Notes: generated by a model from the sequence alone, not told the origin. A stretch of DNA of 64,000 nucleotides from JAAEPI01 sp965212145 (GCA_965212145.1 CBDBUY010000009.1:1-64000); one strand, 5' to 3'. Counted from the first letter of the stretch, positions 27,544 to 36,395 are shown. Numbers and translations: made by a program.

Positions 27544-27747
27544 ATGGAAAAGGAATATACTAACGGTGAGATCACGGTAAAATGGCAGCCTGATAAGTGC
27601 ATTCACTCGGGCATTTGTGCCAGAGGACTGTTTAAAGTCTTTAATCCAAAGGCCAGACCATGGATTAACATGGATGCTTCGGACTCTGGGACCATAGCTG
27701 CTCAAGTGAATCAATGCCCGTCCAAGGCCATATCAATTAAGGAATAA
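27544..27747 (+). CDS. Mono-cluster [4Fe-4S]-type ferredoxin-like protein
   Basis: The 67 residues fit the divergent Fer4_19 family: KCIHSGICARGLFKVFNPKARPW at 18-40 and NQCPSKAISIKE at the end, with cysteines at 19, 25 and 58. Proteins of this type carry a single iron-sulfur cluster and often stand alone or in fusions with flavoproteins or acetyltransferases. It is 4 bp downstream of the flavoprotein gene and ends at a bidirectional terminator. It could be the electron donor for the flavoprotein; that is inference from context. Confidence 0.82.
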   Translation: MEKEYTNGEITVKWQPDKCIHSGICARGLFKVFNPKARPWINMDASDSGTIAAQVNQCPSKAISIKE

Positions 27748-27776
27748 AAAAGGCTCGAATTGATTCGAGCCTTTTG
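27748..27776. terminator. Bidirectional terminator
   Basis: AAAAGGCTCGAAT and ATTCGAGCCTTTT form a 13 bp perfect stem with a 2-3 nt loop. A-run and T-run flank it, so it can serve both the ferredoxin gene and the convergent arsM. Confidence 0.88.
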
Positions 27777-27791
27777 CTTTGAAGTTGATGT

Positions 27792-28763
27792 CTAACAGCA
27801 ACCGCCTCCGTCATAAAAGAAAGTGCTCTCGCTGACATAAATGTCTTCATTGCCCAGCGCGCTTAAGTTTCCGGCTGTTTTGTCGCAAACTGATAAAGGT
27901 TGATTGTACATGAGAACGTGCCCCTTGTGATCATCAAAATATTCCTTGTCTCCAGTGTAAATGGCCGTCTTCCCCGTGAAAACACATGGGCCGTCCTCCG
28001 GCATTGGATCTTTGATCGCACAGACCTCCACGCTTTCGATATGGATTGGAGTTGGCGTGTCATAGTGCTTGGTGTCCAGAATTCTGTAGGGTCGTTTAGC
28101 CCGGATTTCAACTGTTCCAAATCCTATATCCGTGATCATCTTAATATAATCCCAAAGTGGAATGGAACCACTCAAGCAAAGCGCACGGAGGCGTTCATCG
28201 GCACGGAGGTTTTCCGGCATTTCTTGATCACAAACAGGATCTGACAAGACCAATCTACCGTGAGGTTTTAAAACCCGATACATTTCCTGAAGAGCCTTTT
28301 TTAGATCTTCCTCTTTGAAGATATTGAACAAACAGTTTTGAGCTGCTACATCGATGGACTCATCCTCGATGGGCAAATTCAATGCATCGCCTTTTCTTAA
28401 GGAGACAAAGTCCTTCTGAAACCAGTCGTTCGTTTTTTCTGCTTCAATGAAATTTTCAGCGCTAGCCACCAACATTTCGTCCACTACGTCCACTCCAATT
28501 ACCCCATCCTTTTGTCTGGAAAAGTAAGAGAATTGGAGAAGTTCCATTCCCCCTCCAACGCCTACATAAAGAATCTTCGGGTCATTGATCAAGTCACGAG
28601 GATGGACTGTGCTGCCACAGCCATAATTCATCTCTTGCATTTTCTTAGGAATGTCCAGTCCTGGAAATGCCCATATGGGAGTGGTCGTGCAGCAAAGTCC
28701 TACATCAGGCGTTTCTGCTGCTTTTTTATAAACGTCCTTGGTGGTTTCTAAATAGGTTTCCAT
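27792..28763 (-). CDS. arsM: Arsenosugar-pathway arsenic methyltransferase
   Basis: A 323-residue SAM-dependent methyltransferase of the arsenosugar type of ArsM. The N-terminus has LCCTT (Cys24, Cys25) and NYGCGS (Cys49); the SAM site is ILYVGVGGGMELL (64-76), and AAQNCLFNIF (Cys143) fits the conserved substrate-binding cysteine of arsenite methyltransferases. A C-terminal extension (about 230-323) ends with Cys-Cys. In this pathway it methylates arsenite to dimethylarsenite before addition of the adenosyl group. It starts 3 bp after arsS and is the last gene of the cluster. Assignment rests on the family pattern plus the neighbours. Confidence 0.88.
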   Translation of the reverse strand: METYLETTKDVYKKAAETPDVGLCCTTTPIWAFPGLDIPKKMQEMNYGCGSTVHPRDLINDPKILYVGVGGGMELLQFSYFSRQKDGVIGVDVVDEMLVASAENFIEAEKTNDWFQKDFVSLRKGDALNLPIEDESIDVAAQNCLFNIFKEEDLKKALQEMYRVLKPHGRLVLSDPVCDQEMPENLRADERLRALCLSGSIPLWDYIKMITDIGFGTVEIRAKRPYRILDTKHYDTPTPIHIESVEVCAIKDPMPEDGPCVFTGKTAIYTGDKEYFDDHKGHVLMYNQPLSVCDKTAGNLSALGNEDIYVSESTFFYDGGGCC

Positions 28764-28766
28764 TTT

Positions 28767-29813
28767 TTATGTTAAAGTTCCGCCACAGCTTGACCCGGCA
28801 CCAGCGGTGCAGCCGTAGCAATGTTGATTCAAAATAATTTCTCTTTTTTCCAGTTCGGCCAGGTCGAATTCTGAAATATGATTTTTCGCCTTCACCTTGA
28901 GCTCAAGCATTTGATTAAAATCACAGTCGTACATATAGCCATCCCATCCAATGCTTACTGTATTTCGGCACATGACTCCCGCAGCAGCGGATGGGTTAAA
29001 CGCATTCACCAGTTCCTCCATGTATTCTTGATAATTATTGGAGTTGACCAGATATTCCAAAAACCTGCTTACTGGAAGATTAGTAATGGCGAATAAGTTA
29101 TTGAACTCGATGTTATATCCATCTCGAAGCTTGGATCTGAATTCTGACTCTAGCCCCGCTTGATCACCGGGGAGAAAAGCACCAGAAGGGTTATAAACCA
29201 GGTCTAATTGAAGGTCAGACCCTTCCATGCCATAACCAACTTCATTGAGCATTTGCAGGGCTTTTATTGATTTTTCAAAAACCCCATCTCCACGTTGGGC
29301 ATCTGTTCGTCGCGCGGTAAAGTAGGGCAGAGAGGAGACTACATTGATTTTATGCTTCTTGTAGAATTCCGGAAGATCATGGTATTTCGGATTGGCTAGG
29401 ATGATAGTCAGATTGCATCTCACGATTACCTCTTTCCCGAGCTTTCGGATTTCTTCAACAAACCAACGAAAATCAGGATTCATTTCGGGAGCACCACCTG
29501 TGAGATCGACGGTTTTGATACTACTGCCTTTCAAAGCGTCCAGGCATTGCTGCATGGTCTCTCTGGTCATTATTTCTTTCCTGTCCGGTCCGGCATCTAC
29601 ATGACAATGCTTACAAACCTGATTACACATTTTCCCGACGTTGACTTGAAAAATGTCAATTTGAGTCGGTTTTAAAGGGAAAAGATTTATCTGATCAAGT
29701 TTAGAATAAAACGGCTGTATCCCAAGACTCTCTGCGTCATCAAGAATCTGAATTTGTCCCTCCGGTGTAGAAAGTGGGTGCTGTTGTCTCTTTAGCGTGG
29801 CTAAACTCATCAC
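28767..29813 (-). CDS. arsS: Arsenosugar biosynthesis radical SAM protein
   Basis: The 348 residues carry the radical SAM cluster motif CNQVCKHC (Cys63, 67, 70) and the C-terminal domain found in ArsS, ending in HCYGCTAGAGSSCGG (Cys332, 335 and 343), a site where some relatives have selenocysteine. ArsS joins dimethylarsenite to a 5'-deoxyadenosyl group, the step toward arsenosugars. It overlaps the AhpD-like gene by 4 bp and precedes arsM by 3 bp, so the three genes are one operon. Family membership is firm; the precise product in this organism is inference. Confidence 0.9.
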   Translation of the reverse strand: MMSLATLKRQQHPLSTPEGQIQILDDAESLGIQPFYSKLDQINLFPLKPTQIDIFQVNVGKMCNQVCKHCHVDAGPDRKEIMTRETMQQCLDALKGSSIKTVDLTGGAPEMNPDFRWFVEEIRKLGKEVIVRCNLTIILANPKYHDLPEFYKKHKINVVSSLPYFTARRTDAQRGDGVFEKSIKALQMLNEVGYGMEGSDLQLDLVYNPSGAFLPGDQAGLESEFRSKLRDGYNIEFNNLFAITNLPVSRFLEYLVNSNNYQEYMEELVNAFNPSAAAGVMCRNTVSIGWDGYMYDCDFNQMLELKVKAKNHISEFDLAELEKREIILNQHCYGCTAGAGSSCGGTLT

Positions 29814-30145
29814 ATCAATTTTTCATTCACTTGATTCATCATCTGCACCCCATGCACCAAACTAGCACCTCCCCGGATCGCTCCTGCTACATGTACTGCC
29901 TCCATCATTTGCTCTTCGTCCGATCCTTTTTTTAGGCAATCAGAAGTATAAGCATCAATACAGTATGGGCATTGAATGGCATGCGCAACTGCCAAAGCAA
30001 TTAAGGATTTCTCTCTAGCAGTAAGAGCTCCATCTTCAAAAACCGTATTGTAGTAATCAAAGAATTTGTCTCCAAGTTTTTTCTGAAAGTCGGTGATGTT
30101 CCCGAATTTTTTTAAATCTTCTCTTCTGTAATACGCAGATTCCAT
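29810..30145 (-). CDS. AhpD-like protein of the arsenosugar cluster
   Basis: The 111 residues fit the carboxymuconolactone decarboxylase/AhpD fold with the redox pair CPYC (Cys59, Cys62) and a downstream histidine replaced by Asp-Ala-Tyr (CIDAYT). Small proteins of this subgroup regularly accompany arsS, and the role may be reduction of arsenic species or protection from oxidation; this is not shown. It is the first gene of the cluster and overlaps arsS by 4 bp. The start ATG at 30145 is the only good one. Confidence 0.85.
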   Translation of the reverse strand: MESAYYRREDLKKFGNITDFQKKLGDKFFDYYNTVFEDGALTAREKSLIALAVAHAIQCPYCIDAYTSDCLKKGSDEEQMMEAVHVAGAIRGGASLVHGVQMMNQVNEKLM

Positions 30146-30371
30146 ATTGGTTTATTCGTTAGACCGTAAATGTAGATCAATCAGGTCTGTTCATTTTGAC
30201 ACTATCTTGAAATCATTGTTACTGGTAGCGACATGACAAATGATCATTATTTTAAACATACGAAATGAGCAGACCATCGGATTTTAGGAAGCGTAATTAT
30301 TTGATTTTGATTAACTTGAGTTTTGATTTCGTTTAAGAAATATTTTCACCAACCGGCAATTAGCTCATTCG

Positions 30372-30815
30372 ATGATTAATGATAGGATATCGGCACTAAT
30401 AGATAATTTGGGAGTAACTCCGAATAGATTTTCCTAGTCCATTTCTGTCAATCCTACTGTCATACATAATATCATTAAAGGAAGAAGAAGCAAGCCTAGT
30501 TTTGAAGTTCTTCAAAAAATAATTTCTACGTATGATGAAGTTAATGCAGAATGGCTTTTGCGTGGAAGTGGAAAACTCTGGAGAAAGAAGGGAAAGAGAA
30601 TAAATACTTCTTCTGACGCCCTTGAACGCAAGGTAATGGAGTTGATAAAAGGGATCAAAATTGAGTACCCTAAACTCATTGAAGTCTATGAACTGCACGA
30701 ATTGGTAGAGAAACTGGTTGTGGAGAATAATTCTCAGAAAGAAAAGATGATCAAATTGCATGAGCGACAGGACGAGATCATCAAGACCTTAATGAAGCTC
30801 AAAAAGAATTTCTAA
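30372..30815 (+). pseudogene. XRE-type HTH regulator interrupted by an in-frame TAG
   Basis: Reading from ATG 30372 gives a continuous frame of 148 codons broken only by TAG at 30435-30437 (codon 22). Before it is MINDRISALIDNLGVTPNRFS, and after it SISVNPTVIHNIIKGRRSKP, then FEVLQKIISTYDEVNAEWLLRG. This is a phage-repressor-like helix-turn-helix common in Bacteroidota, followed by a coiled C-terminal tail. The stop falls in the turn of the HTH, so neither piece alone could bind DNA. No frameshift is needed to read across. It could be a recent pseudogene, a strain polymorphism, a sequencing error or a suppressed stop. Its last 4 bp overlap the convergent TPR gene. Confidence 0.82.
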
Positions 30816-32092
30816 TCGTCCCAGTTAAGTTGTTCAAGACTTTGTGCAAGCATCTTCCTTACTCTGTACTTGGTAATTAAATGGTAGGCAACAAGAGCTA
30901 TAAGTAAGAAACTGAGGCCAACAATTGCAGAGAGGAGAAGATTTCTGCTCCTAACTGCTTTTCTTTCTTTTTCCAGTTCGGCATAGTAGGCAGCAACAAT
31001 AGCCTCTAGCTCCTCTTTTTTAATCTCATAATCTAATTTTTTCCTGGTTTTAATGAATTTCACAGAATCGGTCTCATAGGCAATCAAATACTGTTCAGCC
31101 TTATCAGGCTGATCAATTTTGGAGTATGCCTCGGCCATTAGCGGATATATTTTGAAATAGTAATTTGGATCGGTTTTTTTCACGTCTGGTATTAACCCTT
31201 CAAGATCATTCTCAATTTCAATAATAAATCTAGGTTGGTCGGTCTGAAGCTTGGTCTTTAATAAGTCTTTATACGTCCCAAGAAGGTTCGCATCTCTCTT
31301 GGTTGGAGTTAGTCTTTTCAACTTAGTTTCTAGTACTTGTTCCAGTACCTCCTCAGCTTTTGACCACTCGCGATTCTTTATCAATAAATCTGCGATATTG
31401 TGGTATCCGAAATCTTCGTAATCTGTTCTTCCAAGTGATTTAGCAGTAGCAATTAACTCTTCATAAGTTTGTTTAGCCCCTTTTAAATCACCCGAGTATG
31501 CTTGGCAAATACCAATGCCATTTTTGGCTTTTAAATAATCGGGATCATCGATTTCTACTCGTTGAATTACACCATCGAGAACAGAGATTGCCTTAGAATA
31601 CTCTTTCTGCTTCCTGAGTCTAATGAAAGTATTGATGTCTATTTTATTGATTTCCTTTTCATTTTGAAGAGACTGGGCAAGGTCTCTGGCTTTCATGAGA
31701 AAATCCATTGACAAATCCTGAAGTCCAAATTCATCGAAAATATTTGAAGCATTCAGATTTGCATACAACGCCCAACCAAGACTTAAGCTGTCATGAGTTG
31801 GACTGGAATTGTGTATTGCTTCCAGGTAATTCGTGATTGCAAGTGGGTAGTTCTGTATCGCTTTCTGGTAATAGTATCCTAAGTAAAAATTGGAGCGAAC
31901 AATACCTTCTGAATAGTTGATCGTTCTGGACATCTTCAGTGCCTTTTTTTCAATAAGACTTGCACTGTCTGGATTGATGCTAAAGGCCGTTCGCGCATCG
32001 TCCAATAATTCTTCTATTTGATCAGCATTCTGGGCGAATGTCAAATTAGAATAAATAACGCAAAGAATACAAAGCTTCAGTGACCTAAACAT
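30812..32092 (-). CDS. TPR-repeat membrane protein, unknown
   Basis: The 426 residues open with a signal peptide (cleaved near TFAQN), followed by a solenoid of helix pairs with TPR-like spacing (about 25-320; for example YQKAIQNYPLAITNYLEAI), a charged coiled coil (about 335-375) and one membrane helix (about 380-402), ending in a short cytoplasmic tail of about 20 residues. Related Bacteroidota proteins continue into a histidine kinase or an HTH domain; here nothing follows the helix. Either it works with a separate partner or it has lost an output domain. Function unknown. Confidence 0.75.
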   Translation of the reverse strand: MFRSLKLCILCVIYSNLTFAQNADQIEELLDDARTAFSINPDSASLIEKKALKMSRTINYSEGIVRSNFYLGYYYQKAIQNYPLAITNYLEAIHNSSPTHDSLSLGWALYANLNASNIFDEFGLQDLSMDFLMKARDLAQSLQNEKEINKIDINTFIRLRKQKEYSKAISVLDGVIQRVEIDDPDYLKAKNGIGICQAYSGDLKGAKQTYEELIATAKSLGRTDYEDFGYHNIADLLIKNREWSKAEEVLEQVLETKLKRLTPTKRDANLLGTYKDLLKTKLQTDQPRFIIEIENDLEGLIPDVKKTDPNYYFKIYPLMAEAYSKIDQPDKAEQYLIAYETDSVKFIKTRKKLDYEIKKEELEAIVAAYYAELEKERKAVRSRNLLLSAIVGLSFLLIALVAYHLITKYRVRKMLAQSLEQLNWDD

Positions 32093-32105
32093 GAATGACC
32101 AAAAC

Positions 32106-32138
32106 TAAAAAAAAAGATCGCACTATACGATCTTTTTT
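32106..32138 (-). terminator. Hairpin between the small lipoprotein and the TPR gene
   Basis: AAAAAAGATCG and CGATCTTTTTT pair around CACTATA, with A and T runs on both sides. It can terminate minus-strand transcripts coming from the small lipoprotein gene. Confidence 0.7.
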
Positions 32139-32172
32139 CCAATCATGTTCAAGAAATAAGGTTCGATAATTA

Positions 32173-32334
32173 TCAGCCTCCCATTCCTCCTCCTCCACTC
32201 TCTTCCTCATTTGGATCGTATTTGATCTCTACGTTATTTTCGATTTCATCCATCGTTTCATCTTGACCACATGCCGCACCGACTAAAATAAGTGCTACGA
32301 AAAGTAGAGAACTGAGCTTTTTTAAAGATTGCAT
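32173..32334 (-). CDS. 53-residue lipoprotein with glycine-rich tail
   Basis: A short gene starting ATG at 32334 and ending TGA at 32173. Signal peptide MQSLKKLSSLLFVALILVGAAC gives a lipobox with cysteine at 22. The mature part of about 32 residues is acidic (DETMDEIENNVEIKYD, PNEEE) and ends GGGGMGG. The clear signal, the stop and the terminator that follows 35 bp on support a real gene. Its purpose is unknown. Small acidic lipoproteins with glycine tails occur in several Bacteroidota, often unannotated. Confidence 0.7.
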   Translation of the reverse strand: MQSLKKLSSLLFVALILVGAACGQDETMDEIENNVEIKYDPNEEESGGGGMGG

Positions 32335-32455
32335 AGTATTAATAGTTAGGGTTTTACTGACTCAATATTACATAAATAGTTTAATATAATTGAATTATGT
32401 GTAAAATAATTTTTAACCTCGGCGAAATCTTTTTTACGTAAAGGATTTAACACAT

Positions 32456-32487
32456 AAAAAAAGTCGACCGTGAAAATGGTCGACTCA
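32456..32487 (-). terminator. Terminator after the small membrane protein gene
   Basis: GTCGACC and GGTCGAC flank an 8 nt loop; on the minus strand the stem is followed by a run of seven T residues. It lies about 20 bases beyond the stop at 32509. Confidence 0.8.
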
Positions 32488-32508
32488 GAAGTATTGTCTT
32501 GATTATTA

Positions 32509-32880
32509 TTAAGTATAATAACCGCCAGATTTTTTATTTTTTGGTGATTTCCTCAAAAATGATCCCGTCATACATGATAGTCCACCAACAACCCCTCCAA
32601 GAAGCCCAGTGAAAACAATCAGCATTATGGGGTCACCCAAGGGAAGTATTTCTAGTATGATCGTGGAAAATTCGGATTGGTTCACTGTATCAAGTTTCCA
32701 GGCATAACCCATCCAAACTATGGCTACTCCTAAAAACCCAGAAGTGAAAGTATTGAACCCACCACCTGGAATTAACAATCCGACGATGAAGCAGATGACT
32801 GCCAATATCCACCAGGACATCAATGCGGATAGAAAATAGGTAAGGACACCTATCAATATCATTCTTAAAAATAACTTCAT
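32509..32880 (-). CDS. Small integral membrane protein, unknown
   Basis: The 123 residues contain about four hydrophobic segments (5-20, 22-38, 45-62 and 82-105) and a basic C-terminal tail (RKSPKNKKSGG). I recognise no family. It overlaps the upstream penicillin acylase gene by 4 bp, so it is cotranscribed with it and is followed by a terminator. A role linked to the acylase cannot be told from the sequence. Confidence 0.7.
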   Translation of the reverse strand: MKLFLRMILIGVLTYFLSALMSWWILAVICFIVGLLIPGGGFNTFTSGFLGVAIVWMGYAWKLDTVNQSEFSTIILEILPLGDPIMLIVFTGLLGGVVGGLSCMTGSFLRKSPKNKKSGGYYT

Positions 32881-35309
32881 TGTGGGGTCATGGTTTGGGT
32901 AAAAATGATTCGGTCACTCGATTCAATATCTTCATTAAAGAGTATCGGTCGATAAGCTCCCTCGGCCCAATCTTGAATAAGATCTCCATAGGTAGGGTTG
33001 CCCGGATTACCAGTTTGACTTCCGGGATAAATACCCCACGCCTTCACGCCGCTCTTTTCGAGTTCGACAACAAACCGCCAAGATGGACCAGATCTCTTGC
33101 TAGCTGCATTGACGATTCCATAATTGCCCCCGATTTTTACTTGGTTCCTACTGAATGCAGGGAGACCTAGAATGTGATTAATCGAGGTGTTTTTGAATTT
33201 ATACCAGCTATAATCGTCCCCATTCTTTTCCCGCCAATCTTTCAGTGAATCTAGAGTTTCGGAAAATGACCTTCTAACTATATCCTGCGCGGTTTCAATC
33301 TGTCCTGTTGATTGTAAATCAAAAAAGGAAAAAGCCGTATCGTTATTCATTAACTGCACGGTAATGTGATCGTGTGGCTTGTATAGACTCACTTCCTGAT
33401 CATCGAATTCGTCCCAGGTATTTTGATAAAATAGGTCAAACCAAAGTTGGTAAACGCTCGGTTCTTTGAGTTCGGGTTCATTGAAATAGTCCCAGGCGTT
33501 CAGTAAATCGTAAAACTCTCGAACATCTCGAGTCATGCTCAGGGTGTCTAAACTGGACAACATCATGGGCAGGCTTTCTGATGCCATGTAGTTAAAGTTG
33601 TCGTTTTGCAGCTTCATCATGTCCTCGGGGACGATGTTGTTTAGGATTCGCAAGCGATCATTAATTCGGCGGTTTCGGTAATGCTCAAAATTGTAATCGT
33701 AATCATAATAAGGATATGTACTATCTCCCGGGTGCTGATTTGCGGAACTAATGAAATTTTGTTCCGGATTCTTGACAAAATACAAATGTTCCCGTGGCAT
33801 AAACGCCTGCCATTCATGGGAGGAATTGGATCCATCCAAAATAAACTTCCCCTGACCTTCCCACTTGACCGGGAATTTACCATTGACCCAAAGAGCAATG
33901 TTTCCTTCCACATCTCCATAAATCATATTCTGAGGTGGCCCAGCATAGTGGCTGAATCCCTCGACGTAATCGTCGTAGTTTTTAGCCTTATTGATGAGAA
34001 AAAGTGATTTTGCTTCTTTGGATGCGTCATGTGCAGTCCACCTCATGGCCATGTTTACTCGTTCTTCCTGTCCGTTGAAATTTTCATCGTAAGAAACAGG
34101 GCCGTAATGCGTGTAAACAATGGTGTCATAGACAGTGCTACCATTTCGGACGGTAATCTCTTCCACTTCCTTGCGCGTCTTAAGCCATTTGTTGTCATAC
34201 TTGTATTCTTCCCTCTTTTCATCTCGAAATTCAATTGCGTACCAATCGACAAGGTCTCTTTTGGCATTGGTAAAGCCCCATGAAATGCTATCGTTGAATC
34301 CTAAAACGATCCCTGGTCCTCCAGGAATCGCACTGCCCATCACATTGTACGTGGGGGAATTGAGGTGCGTGATGTACCAAATACTAGGGAGGTTAAGAGA
34401 TAAATCTGGTTCATTGGCTAATAGCACATTGCCGCTTGCTGTCTTCTCTCCGTTGACGACAAAATTGTTACTGCCGAATTTCGGATCAGGTCTGGAAACT
34501 TCGCCTTTGGTCATGACTGACGGGTAATCGCCAGTGGGGGGATCCACTTCGATTGGCTCAAAATTCCATTGCGTTCCTTTGGGGATTATAGGGTCAATGT
34601 CGGGGTGTCTTTCAGGATAGAGTTTCTCAAAAACGTCTTTACCCCAAAGTTTTAATGCATTGGTATGCTCAAGATCTCTTTCGTCTCTTGATAATTGATC
34701 TGCCATTTCCCTGAGAAGTAAAAACGACTTGAATGCTGTCCATTCTTCCGGCGAGTAGTTCAGTAGCTTATATTCTATCGGGTAATCCTTGTAGCTGAGT
34801 TGATCGATGTATGCATTCACCCCTTTTGCATAAGCCTCAATCAAGGCGTAATATTCAGGATCCTCTTTTTTCATAAGTTCCACGGACCGCTTGGCCCCCA
34901 TGACCATTCCACTTCTTCTCTTCCGACGGTCGTAATCGATAGCTACTTCCCCTACGAGTTCTGAAATTCGACCGGCCGTGCTGTACAACTGGAATTCCAT
35001 TTGCCATAAGCGATGATATGCGGTGACATACCCCTGCGCCAAAAACAGGTCATGATCATTCTTGGCATAGATATGTGGAATGAGCATGTCATCGAAATAT
35101 ACCTGTACAGGCTCTTTTAGCCCTTCAATCTGTAGGTCAGCAGGAGCCTCAATGGCTTCATTTTCGGCATTCTGCCAAAAGCCATGAAACGGACTTAGAA
35201 ATTTACCAAGTGGTGGAATTGCCGTTTCACCCACGGTCAGGCGGGTATTCAGGGTAATTGTGAGTCCAATCGTGATGACCAGCGATAGACCCACTTTGAG
35301 GGTACGCAT
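32877..35309 (-). CDS. Penicillin acylase-family Ntn hydrolase
   Basis: The 810 residues start with a signal/anchor segment (LKVGLSLVITIGLTITL) and the typical A-chain motif (VYFDDMLIPHIYA, then AQGYVTAYHRLWQMEF). The cleavage site and nucleophile are Gly279-Ser280 in FGSNNFVV; cutting there would expose Ser280 as N-terminal nucleophile of the B chain. Later NEPDL and GGPGIVLGFNDSISWGFTN fit the family. Such enzymes hydrolyse amides, for example acyl-homoserine lactones or beta-lactam side chains; the substrate here is unknown. Export to the periplasm is likely. First gene of a two-gene unit. Confidence 0.93.
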   Translation of the reverse strand: MRTLKVGLSLVITIGLTITLNTRLTVGETAIPPLGKFLSPFHGFWQNAENEAIEAPADLQIEGLKEPVQVYFDDMLIPHIYAKNDHDLFLAQGYVTAYHRLWQMEFQLYSTAGRISELVGEVAIDYDRRKRRSGMVMGAKRSVELMKKEDPEYYALIEAYAKGVNAYIDQLSYKDYPIEYKLLNYSPEEWTAFKSFLLLREMADQLSRDERDLEHTNALKLWGKDVFEKLYPERHPDIDPIIPKGTQWNFEPIEVDPPTGDYPSVMTKGEVSRPDPKFGSNNFVVNGEKTASGNVLLANEPDLSLNLPSIWYITHLNSPTYNVMGSAIPGGPGIVLGFNDSISWGFTNAKRDLVDWYAIEFRDEKREEYKYDNKWLKTRKEVEEITVRNGSTVYDTIVYTHYGPVSYDENFNGQEERVNMAMRWTAHDASKEAKSLFLINKAKNYDDYVEGFSHYAGPPQNMIYGDVEGNIALWVNGKFPVKWEGQGKFILDGSNSSHEWQAFMPREHLYFVKNPEQNFISSANQHPGDSTYPYYDYDYNFEHYRNRRINDRLRILNNIVPEDMMKLQNDNFNYMASESLPMMLSSLDTLSMTRDVREFYDLLNAWDYFNEPELKEPSVYQLWFDLFYQNTWDEFDDQEVSLYKPHDHITVQLMNNDTAFSFFDLQSTGQIETAQDIVRRSFSETLDSLKDWREKNGDDYSWYKFKNTSINHILGLPAFSRNQVKIGGNYGIVNAASKRSGPSWRFVVELEKSGVKAWGIYPGSQTGNPGNPTYGDLIQDWAEGAYRPILFNEDIESSDRIIFTQTMTPQ

Positions 35310-35357
35310 AAGCTCTTAAGGTTGAACCTGAAATTTAATTGAAAATGAAGTGATGAG

Positions 35358-36212
35358 CTATTTAGCTGAGGTCTTTTTTAATCCTCCTGAAAATAACGGT
35401 CTGGGAAGATAAACTTCCACCTTAAGCGTAAGGAATAAATAACTGTCGAAAGATGACTTGTTTCCTCTGGCTGCTCCCGCTACCAATTCTTCATAAGCCG
35501 TTTGATTTACCGTAGGGATCAGATCTTTTGGATTTGCCAGATCCATGACTGTCAGACTAGTTTCATTGTCATCGAAAGTTGGATATCGGCCGGAAACATC
35601 ATCAAGGTAATCTGTGGTGGCAATTCGGTACCCCAATTCAAAATTCAAATTGGTAAAATCATTGACTTTGAATTTAATACCGGCAGTGATCGGAATGATC
35701 AATGAAGTTTTGGCGTAGGGTTCTTTATCAGCTTCCGTTTCGATATCCCGAAGAAAGTATTGCTCTCCTCTGAGCTCACGATAGGGGTTGAAACTGGTTA
35801 GCCCAACTCCAGCCCCCACGTAGGGTTCCCATTGCGCCCGGCGATAATAGTCTCCCTGATAAGGTTTGAAGTAATAAATGAGTTGGAAATTACCTTCCCA
35901 GTTTTGTGACTCGAATGCATGATTTCTTTGCATCTCAAATGAACCGAATTTCGCCCATCTGTCGCGCCCTTCCAGGTGATAATAATAGCCTTCGACTCTC
36001 GCTGAGACATGAGTCAACAAGCGAGCCTCATAGCCTAAGTTGAAGTTAGTCGGGTTGGTTTGGATTTTACCCGTTACATCGCCGATGAATGCAGTAGAGC
36101 CGGTCCCAACATAAAAAGAAAAATAGCGATCGGTGTATTTCCAGGAAAGGAAGTCTTGAGACTGTGCTGAAAAGCAAATAAGGACAAGTGCCGATGCAAG
36201 GAGCCTGATCAT
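35358..36212 (-). CDS. Outer-membrane beta-barrel protein, unknown
   Basis: The 284 residues begin with a signal peptide (cleaved near AQSQ, 19) and then show amphipathic strands with many aromatic ends, such as YFSFYVGTGSTAFIGDV, LGYEARLLTHVSARVEGYYY and WEPYVGAGVGLTSFNP. It resembles the DUF6089 type of small porin-like barrels linked to surface or polysaccharide functions. The gene starts only 14 bases after a hairpin and lies downstream of a tiny ORF, so its expression may be controlled in the leader. Function unknown. Confidence 0.75.
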   Translation of the reverse strand: MIRLLASALVLICFSAQSQDFLSWKYTDRYFSFYVGTGSTAFIGDVTGKIQTNPTNFNLGYEARLLTHVSARVEGYYYHLEGRDRWAKFGSFEMQRNHAFESQNWEGNFQLIYYFKPYQGDYYRRAQWEPYVGAGVGLTSFNPYRELRGEQYFLRDIETEADKEPYAKTSLIIPITAGIKFKVNDFTNLNFELGYRIATTDYLDDVSGRYPTFDDNETSLTVMDLANPKDLIPTVNQTAYEELVAGAARGNKSSFDSYLFLTLKVEVYLPRPLFSGGLKKTSAK

Positions 36213-36226
36213 GGCTTGAAATTAAG

Positions 36227-36260
36227 AAACCCAACCGATATAACGTCAGTTGGGTTTTTT
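36227..36260. terminator. Hairpin in the leader of the barrel gene
   Basis: AAACCCAAC and GTTGGGTTT form a 9 bp stem with a 13 nt loop. The T-run is best on the plus strand, but no plus-strand gene lies upstream. On the minus strand it sits between a 26-codon ORF and the barrel gene start, 14 bases from the latter, with a weaker U-rich tail. Confidence 0.55.
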
Positions 36261-36289
36261 ATTTTAAGAAAATCAATAACCGATTGTTC

Positions 36290-36370
36290 CTAAATTCCTT
36301 TGTGCTCCCAGAATTTATCCACGATAATGTATGCTGAGATCAGAAGTAAGCTTATTAATAAATTGATCAT
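36290..36370 (-). CDS. 26-residue hydrophobic small ORF
   Basis: ATG at 36370 to TAG at 36290 encodes MINLLISLLLISAYIIVDKF plus six more residues: one membrane-like helix with 11 Ile/Leu. An exact -7 box (TAAATTTG on the minus strand) lies 26 bases upstream and a hairpin follows 30 bases downstream. It may be a small membrane protein or a leader peptide for the barrel gene. Support is positional; no homologue is known to me. Confidence 0.4.
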   Translation of the reverse strand: MINLLISLLLISAYIIVDKFWEHKGI

Positions 36371-36395
36371 CTTTTTTGCTGGTTTTGGTTTAGTA

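Noticed and set aside
30558..30815. 85-residue coiled ORF as a gene of its own
   Set aside because: It is in frame with the HTH N-terminal part and only the tail of the interrupted regulator.
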